64,000 bases of DNA, from the NCBI RefSeq assembly GCF_023699475.1, contig NZ_JALXFV010000002.1, positions 372,001 through 436,000 on the forward strand. Reading direction: 5' to 3'. Positions 59,592 to 64,000 of this stretch are shown here, one piece after another (positions within the stretch are counted from its first letter, which is position 1; each line of letters begins with the position of its first letter). Source of the DNA: Halomarina rubra. GTDB taxonomy: Archaea; Halobacteriota; Halobacteria; Halobacteriales; Haloarculaceae. The notes below the pieces were generated by a model. The model did not search any database. It was not told where the DNA came from and saw only the letters and a program-made list of their open reading frames with translations. The position numbers were made by a program, and so were the translations under genes.

Positions 59592-60971
59592 ATGGCTTCG
59601 TCCACAGACGGCGGGTTCCTCACCTTCTACCGCGCGTACGTTCACACCGCCCTGCACACGGCGACGACGGTCGCACTCACGGCGCTCGGCCTCCTGACGT
59701 TCGTCCACTGGGGGTTCGCCGTCGCCGCCATCGCCGTCTACGTGCTCCCGCCGGTGTACCTGTACGTCTCGGGGACGACGCTCCCGTCGGCCGCCGACAC
59801 GGACGAGTCGCCGGTCGACGAGCGGTCTACTCCCGGACGGACCCAGGCCCCCGACGCCGACCGTGTCGAATCGGACTCGCCCGGTGGCCGGTCCGACGAC
59901 GGCCACGACGCGGACGGTGACACCGATTCGGACGCCGACGACGGTGACTCGGACTCGGACTCGGACGGTGTCGATACGGATTCCGACTCCGACTCGGACG
60001 ACGGCGACACCGATTCCGATACCGACTCGAACGACGGCGATTCGGATTCGGACTCCGACACCGACGACTCCCCGACGGGGACGGAGACCCGCTGGCAGTC
60101 CGTCGCCGCCCCGACCGACCGGACGCTCCGTGGCGTCGTCGGGACCACGGCCGGGACGTACGCCGTCGGCGACGGTGGGGTCTTGCTCGGTCGCCGGGGG
60201 GACGGCTGGGAACGACTCGTAGACGATGGCCCCGGCGCGGCGGGGCAGACGCTCCACGGCGTCGCCTCGACGGCCGACGGTCGCGGGGTGTGGGTCGCCG
60301 GCGACGGCGGTGCGCTCGGACGGTACGACGCCGAGACCGGGCGCGTCACCGACCACTCCGCGCCCGCGGACGACACGAACAACCTGACCGACGTGGCCGT
60401 GACGGGCGACGCCGGTGACGAGACCGTCCTGCTCGCCAACGGTTCGGGGGCCGTCCGCCGTGGCCGCTACGACGGGGCACGGGTCGCGTGGGCCGACCCG
60501 GTCACGCCCGGTAGCGGGTCGAGCATCGCCGCACTCGCCGTGACCGAGGACGCCGCGTACTGCTGTGACACGAACGCCTCGGTGTTCGTCAGTCGGGACG
60601 ACGGCCGCTCGTGGTCACGTCTCGGGGTCGAAGACGCCGGGTGTGCGTTCCGTGCGGTCGTCCCGTTCGGCGGTGACCGCGTCGCCGTCGCCGCGAGCGA
60701 CGGTCGACTGTTCGAGTTCGACGGGTCGGTGTGGACGCCCCGTCGCGTCGTCGACGGACTGCTCTCCGGACTCGCGATGGGGGCCGCCACCGGACACGAG
60801 GTCGGCGTCGCGTGCGGTCCGGACGGGACTCTCGTCGAACGGGCCGGAGACGGGTGGGAACGCCGCCTCGTCGCGACCGACGCCGACCTCCACGACGCGG
60901 CGGTCGGTCCCGACGGTCGGGCGGTGGTCGTCGGTGACGGTGGGGCGGTGCTCGAACGGGTCTCTCGCTGA
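59592..60971 (+). CDS. Membrane-anchored beta-propeller-like protein with Asp/Ser linker
   Basis: 459 residues. Two membrane spans (~22-38 and ~41-61) anchor it. Residues ~101-160 are an extreme Asp/Ser linker (DSDSDSD and DTDSDTDSN runs). Residues ~165-459 hold five to six repeats of a short pattern such as GTYAVGDGGVLLGRRGDGWERL, GVWVAGDGGALGRYDA and RAVVVGDGGAVLER, each a blade of an YCF48/WD40-like propeller. It probably binds a partner at the membrane. Function unknown. Confidence 0.72.
   Translation: MASSTDGGFLTFYRAYVHTALHTATTVALTALGLLTFVHWGFAVAAIAVYVLPPVYLYVSGTTLPSAADTDESPVDERSTPGRTQAPDADRVESDSPGGRSDDGHDADGDTDSDADDGDSDSDSDGVDTDSDSDSDDGDTDSDTDSNDGDSDSDSDTDDSPTGTETRWQSVAAPTDRTLRGVVGTTAGTYAVGDGGVLLGRRGDGWERLVDDGPGAAGQTLHGVASTADGRGVWVAGDGGALGRYDAETGRVTDHSAPADDTNNLTDVAVTGDAGDETVLLANGSGAVRRGRYDGARVAWADPVTPGSGSSIAALAVTEDAAYCCDTNASVFVSRDDGRSWSRLGVEDAGCAFRAVVPFGGDRVAVAASDGRLFEFDGSVWTPRRVVDGLLSGLAMGAATGHEVGVACGPDGTLVERAGDGWERRLVATDADLHDAAVGPDGRAVVVGDGGAVLERVSR
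59892..60071 (+). repeat. Low-complexity GAY-TCN (Asp-Ser) codon tract
   Basis: About 180 bases encoding the Asp/Ser linker of the propeller protein, from near-repeats of GACTCGGACTCGGACGG and GATTCCGATACCGAC with synonymous changes. It could expand or shrink by slippage. It is not a CRISPR array because there are no regular spacers and it is in frame. Confidence 0.6.
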
Positions 60972-61038
60972 CACGGCCGTCGGCGGCGAGGCGGGCCTGC
61001 TCGCGTAGTTTCTTGGCGTGCCCCGGCGAACGCTCGGT

Positions 61039-61815
61039 ATGTACCTCGCGGACCACACGTGGGAGGAGTTGGGCGACTACTTCGAGCGCGAGTCGCTGGC
61101 GCTCGTCCCCGTCGGCAGCACCGAACAGCACGGCCCGCACCTCCCCGAGGCGACCGACCACCTCATCGCCGAGGCGTACGCCCGCGAGGCCGCCGAGCGC
61201 ACGGGCTACCTCTGTACGCCGACCGTGAACGTCGGCGTCAGCCCCCACCACCGCCAGTTCCACGGGACGATGTGGGTCGACGCGCCCGTCTTCCGCGACT
61301 ACATGACCTCGTTGGCACGCAATCTCACCTACCACGGCGTCGACCGCATCGTCTTCGTCAACGCCCACGGTGGGAACGTCCAGCACCTCCGAGAGGTCGG
61401 CCGACGACTCCACGACGCGGACGAGGCGTACGCCATCGAGTGGATGTGGGACGAGTCCATCCCGGACCTCGTGAGCGAGGCGTTCGAGCGCAACGGCCCC
61501 CACGGCGGGCCGAAGGAGACGGCGATGATCCAGCATCTCCACCCCGACCTCGTCCGCGAGGAGAAACTGGCCGACGCCCGCGACGGTGGCTGGCCGGACT
61601 TCGACGAGGAGGTAGCGAAGGTCCGGAAACACGGCTCTCGGACGTTCTACGACAGCGTCGAGAACTCGCCGAACGGCGTGTTCGGCGACCAGACCGACGC
61701 GACCGCCGAGACGGGCGAGCGACTGTTCGAGGCTGCCACGGAGCAACTCGTCGCGCTCTGTGAGTGGCTGGCCGCACGGGACAGCGCGGACCTCGCTCCC
61801 CGCGAGCACGTCTGA
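61039..61815 (+). CDS. Creatininase-family amidohydrolase (ArfB-like)
   Basis: 258 residues from ATG at 61039. The family start LALVPVGSTEQHGPHLPEATDHLIAE carries the Glu and His metal ligands, and FVNAHGGNVQHLREV holds the second His and the Asn. NGPHGGPKETAMIQHLHP carries Glu. The creatininase fold includes creatinine amidohydrolase and FAPy deformylase (ArfB) of archaeal riboflavin/F420 synthesis. In haloarchaea ArfB is the more plausible role, but it is inferred. TATA-like TAGTTTCTT ~27 bases upstream; GTG at 61018 is rejected. Confidence 0.82.
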   Translation: MYLADHTWEELGDYFERESLALVPVGSTEQHGPHLPEATDHLIAEAYAREAAERTGYLCTPTVNVGVSPHHRQFHGTMWVDAPVFRDYMTSLARNLTYHGVDRIVFVNAHGGNVQHLREVGRRLHDADEAYAIEWMWDESIPDLVSEAFERNGPHGGPKETAMIQHLHPDLVREEKLADARDGGWPDFDEEVAKVRKHGSRTFYDSVENSPNGVFGDQTDATAETGERLFEAATEQLVALCEWLAARDSADLAPREHV

Positions 61816-61869
61816 CCAGACAGGCCGAACGGCTAAGAGCAAGCCACGAGCAGTGTGGGGTGACCCAAC

Positions 61870-62535
61870 ATGGGCACGATGACCGAGGTTCGCATCCCCG
61901 CGGCCGAGTTCGCCCTCCAACAGACGCTCTCCGACGTCCCTTCGGCGACCGTCACGGTTCACCGCGTCGAGACGGACGCTCCCGACGGTCTCGTTCCGTT
62001 CTGCTGGGTGACCGCCGACGACCTCGACACGCTCCACGGCTCGTTCGAGGCCGACGGGTCGGTCGGCGGCCTCCGACAGCTCTCGGAGGTCGACGAGGAG
62101 CGCCTCTACCGGATGTCGTGGGTCGGCGGCGTCGACCTCGTCGGCCGCGTGCTCCGCGAGGAGGACGGCACCGTCCTCTCGGCGACGGGCACCGGCGACG
62201 GGTGGCGACTCAGGCTGCTGTTTCCCGACGAGACGGCGCTCCGGCGAACCCAGGTGTTCGCCGACCACGAGGGCTGGACGATGGAGGTCGAGGCCGTCTA
62301 CGAACTGGCCGAGACCCCCCGAGAGCGGTACGGGCTGACGAAACCGCAACACGACACCCTCGTCAGCGCCTACGAACACGGCTACTACGACTTCCCGCAC
62401 GGCGTGACGACGGCGGAACTCGGTGCGGAGTTCGACGTCACCGCCCAGGCGGCCGCCGACCGCCTCCGGCGCGGCCACGGTAACCTCGTCGAGGAGGCGC
62501 TGTTGACCACCCACCTCGCCGACGCCGACCGGTGA
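61870..62535 (+). CDS. Bat-type helix-turn-helix regulator (HTH-10 family)
   Basis: 221 residues. The N-terminal ~150 residues form a beta-rich module with TMTEVRIPAAEFALQQTLSD as its start, matching the bacterio-opsin activator-associated domain. The C-terminal ~60 residues are the HTH: LTKPQHDTLVSAYEHGYYDFPHGVTTAELG, in parts, then FDVTAQAAADRLRRGHGNLVEEAL. Haloarchaea have many such regulators; the target is unknown. A TATA-like GGCTAAGAG is near -35. The shorter start at 61879 (MTEVRIP) is also possible. Confidence 0.85.
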   Translation: MGTMTEVRIPAAEFALQQTLSDVPSATVTVHRVETDAPDGLVPFCWVTADDLDTLHGSFEADGSVGGLRQLSEVDEERLYRMSWVGGVDLVGRVLREEDGTVLSATGTGDGWRLRLLFPDETALRRTQVFADHEGWTMEVEAVYELAETPRERYGLTKPQHDTLVSAYEHGYYDFPHGVTTAELGAEFDVTAQAAADRLRRGHGNLVEEALLTTHLADADR

Positions 62536-62594
62536 GCACCGCACCGGCCCCGTCGAGCGACACGCACTAACGGCGGCGTTCCCAACTCCCGGCG

Positions 62595-63173
62595 ATGATC
62601 CACAACCTCGCGCAGGGTGTCCGCTCGTTCACCAGCAACGCCTTTCTCGTCACCGGCGAGCGGACGGTGCTGGTCGACCCGGGCAACGACTTCGACGTCG
62701 TCGCGGCCGTCCGTGAACACGCCGACGACCTGGACGCCGTCGTCCTCACGCACACCCACCCCGACCACGTCGGCAACCTCGACGCCGTCGTCGAGGCGTT
62801 CGACGTCGAAGTGTGGGGGTTCGACCCGTCGTTCCCCGGCGTCGACCACGCCATCGCGGACGGCGACACCTTCCGACTCGGCGACGAGGACTACCTCGCT
62901 CTCCACACGCCGGGCCACAAGGACGACCACCTCTGTCTGTACGCCGCCGACCGTGGCGTGCTGTTCGCGGGCGACCTGATATTCGCCAACGGGAGTTTCG
63001 GTCGGACGGACCTCGCGGAGGGCGACCGGCCGACGCTCGTCGAGAGCATCGAGTACGTCCTCGACGCCGTCGACGAGGACCTCGCCGAGATGCACACCGG
63101 ACACGGCCCGAGCGTCGTCACGAACCCGTACCACGACGTCGAACTGGCGAGCCAGGCCGCCCAGATGTACTGA
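62595..63173 (+). CDS. MBL-fold hydrolase (glyoxalase II-like)
   Basis: 192 residues. Motif HTHPDHVGNLD (HxHxDH), then HTPGHKDDHLC and GDLIF (metal Asp), with GHGPSVV near the end (last His). The fold and length match small glyoxalase II-like or rhodanese-linked MBL proteins. The start MIHNLAQGVRSFTSNAFLV is standard. Cytoplasmic. Substrate unknown. TATA-like CACTAACGG lies ~30 bases upstream. Second MBL enzyme of the window (compare 30861). Confidence 0.85.
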   Translation: MIHNLAQGVRSFTSNAFLVTGERTVLVDPGNDFDVVAAVREHADDLDAVVLTHTHPDHVGNLDAVVEAFDVEVWGFDPSFPGVDHAIADGDTFRLGDEDYLALHTPGHKDDHLCLYAADRGVLFAGDLIFANGSFGRTDLAEGDRPTLVESIEYVLDAVDEDLAEMHTGHGPSVVTNPYHDVELASQAAQMY

Positions 63174-63263
63174 TACGCGACGTGACGCTCACCGAAACTG
63201 ATTAGTTGGGGCGATTGAAGGTTCCAGACGACACTCGGTTCCCCGTGTGGGACCTCCTCAACT

Positions 63264-64000
63264 ATGGCACTCGCAGAAACACTCCTCGCATCGAAGGTAA
63301 AGCTCGCACTCGTCGGTCTCCTCGTCGTCACGGGCGTCGGGGCCGGCGCGGTCGCTACCGGAGCAGTCGACGTCGACGGCGTCCTCGGTCAGGAGACCGA
63401 CCTCGCCGACACCGTCCCGGACGACGCGACCATGGTGATGCGCTTCGACAGCGGCGTCGTCGAAGACGACACGACGAAACAGATGGTGAACGCCGCCCTC
63501 GAGACGCAGGCCGAATCCTCGCCGAACTACGACGGCCCCGAGAGCTACACCGAACTCATCGAGGACGCCGAAGAAGAGTCGGCGGACTCCGACCTGAGTC
63601 TCGACGGGTTCCACGAAGCCGTCGTGTTCGGTGACACGGCCAGCACCGGCTTCGGCGGCGAACAGTACGTCGGCGTCCTCGTCCGCGCGGACTGGACCCC
63701 CGAGGAGGTCGTCAACGCCAGCGAGAGCGAGTTCACCACCTACGAGGAGACGACCGTCAAGGGCTACACCGTCTACGAACCCAACGAGACGTCGCAGTTC
63801 GGCTCCTCCGAGCAGATCGGCGTCGTCGAGGACGGCGTCTACGTCATCGGGACGCCCGACGTCGTCCGTGACACGCTCGCCGTCGCCGCGGGCGACGAGT
63901 CCTCGTTCGACGGCGAACTCCGCGAACAGTACGACTCGACCCAGGACGGCTACTTCCAGTTCGCGATGGAGGTGCCCCAACAGCAGATTCCCGACAGCGC
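63264..64000 (+). CDS. Membrane-anchored acidic protein, truncated at the window end
   Basis: At least 245 codons from ATG at 63264, with no stop before the end. MALAETLLASKVKLALVGLL and VVTGVGAGAVATG form one membrane span or signal anchor. It continues as an acidic extracellular domain with repeated beta segments such as DATMVMRFDSG, HEAVVFGDTAS, GVLVRADWTPEEV and GVYVIGTPDVVRDTLA. I do not recognise the family. An A/T-rich GATTAGTTGG is ~60 bases upstream. The C-terminus and any further domains lie outside. Confidence 0.65.
   Translation, partial: MALAETLLASKVKLALVGLLVVTGVGAGAVATGAVDVDGVLGQETDLADTVPDDATMVMRFDSGVVEDDTTKQMVNAALETQAESSPNYDGPESYTELIEDAEEESADSDLSLDGFHEAVVFGDTASTGFGGEQYVGVLVRADWTPEEVVNASESEFTTYEETTVKGYTVYEPNETSQFGSSEQIGVVEDGVYVIGTPDVVRDTLAVAAGDESSFDGELREQYDSTQDGYFQFAMEVPQQQIPDS

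Noticed and set aside
59892-60071. Possible CRISPR array
   Set aside because: The repeats are in frame with an Asp/Ser linker, with no constant repeat unit and no spacers.
1-64000. Mobile elements, defence systems, rRNA, replication origin
   Set aside because: No transposase, integrase, restriction, Cas or Orc1/Cdc6 reading frame was found; only the tRNA-Glu repeat hints at past integration.

Overview
The window reads as ordinary chromosome of a haloarchaeon (class Halobacteria). The GC content is very high and the proteins are strongly acidic. Many genes start at or next to an A/T-rich TATA-like element about 27 bases upstream, so they probably have leaderless transcripts. The gene set is archaeal: PAN, Mre11-Rad50, family B DNA polymerase, eIF2-alpha, Nop10, PAC2 and a two-subunit 2-oxoacid:ferredoxin oxidoreductase. 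The order PAN / regulator / small ORF / mre11 / rad50 / wHTH / membrane protein / polB / sufCBD is, from memory, shared with Haloferax relatives. The genus cannot be named from sequence alone.

Layout. 1-2.3 kb: end of a branched-chain amino acid ABC operon (LivG with an apparent frameshift, LivF) plus a thioredoxin-domain protein. 2.3-5.6 kb: a cox cluster with heme-copper oxidase subunit I and four small membrane proteins, one of 31 residues; no subunit II or III is in view. 5.7-20.7 kb: PAN, Mre11-Rad50, PolB, SufCBD, a ferritin-like protein and a DtxR-type metal regulator. 20.8-33.4 kb: tRNA-Gln, a GNAT acetyltransferase fused to a zinc ribbon, AlaX, HD protein, LysE exporter, threonine synthase-like enzyme, FAD oxidoreductase, phosphoesterase plus J-domain protein, the eIF2-alpha/Nop10/PAC2 operon, an MBL lactonase-like enzyme, a RecA-like protein with a degenerate P-loop and a DICT-domain protein. 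33.4-37.7 kb: PorAB, an Lrp-type regulator and a SRPBCC protein. 37.7-47 kb: a secreted Ca-repeat protein, transporters, an amidohydrolase, a methyltransferase, an M24 peptidase, an SDR and a SulP permease. 47-54 kb: tRNA-Glu with a duplicated 3' end, a membrane-anchored wHTH protein, a giant FAD/Fe-S dehydrogenase and an acyl-CoA dehydrogenase. 54-64 kb: a DUF1508 protein, a DrrAB-type exporter, a hydrolase, ThyA-DHFR, a cupin, a membrane beta-propeller, a creatininase-fold enzyme, a Bat-type HTH protein, an MBL hydrolase and a truncated membrane protein.

Themes. Metal and Fe-S handling cluster together: SufCBD, ferritin-like, DtxR. Protein and nucleic acid quality control sit side by side: PAN, Mre11-Rad50, PolB. 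No CRISPR array, IS element, rRNA, replication origin gene or defence island was seen.

The most unusual signals are these. (1) Tiny ORFs of 13-17 codons sit at the predicted leaderless start position of a promoter, or between two genes, and overlap the next gene by ATGA or GTGA. (2) The 3' end of tRNA-Glu is duplicated at a 114-bp offset, like an attachment-site scar. (3) A perfect 10-bp stem-loop abuts the stop codon of the GNAT gene. (4) A structured leader precedes porA. (5) Mre11 has His-to-Asp in a metal-ligand motif. (6) livG has a homopolymer frameshift.
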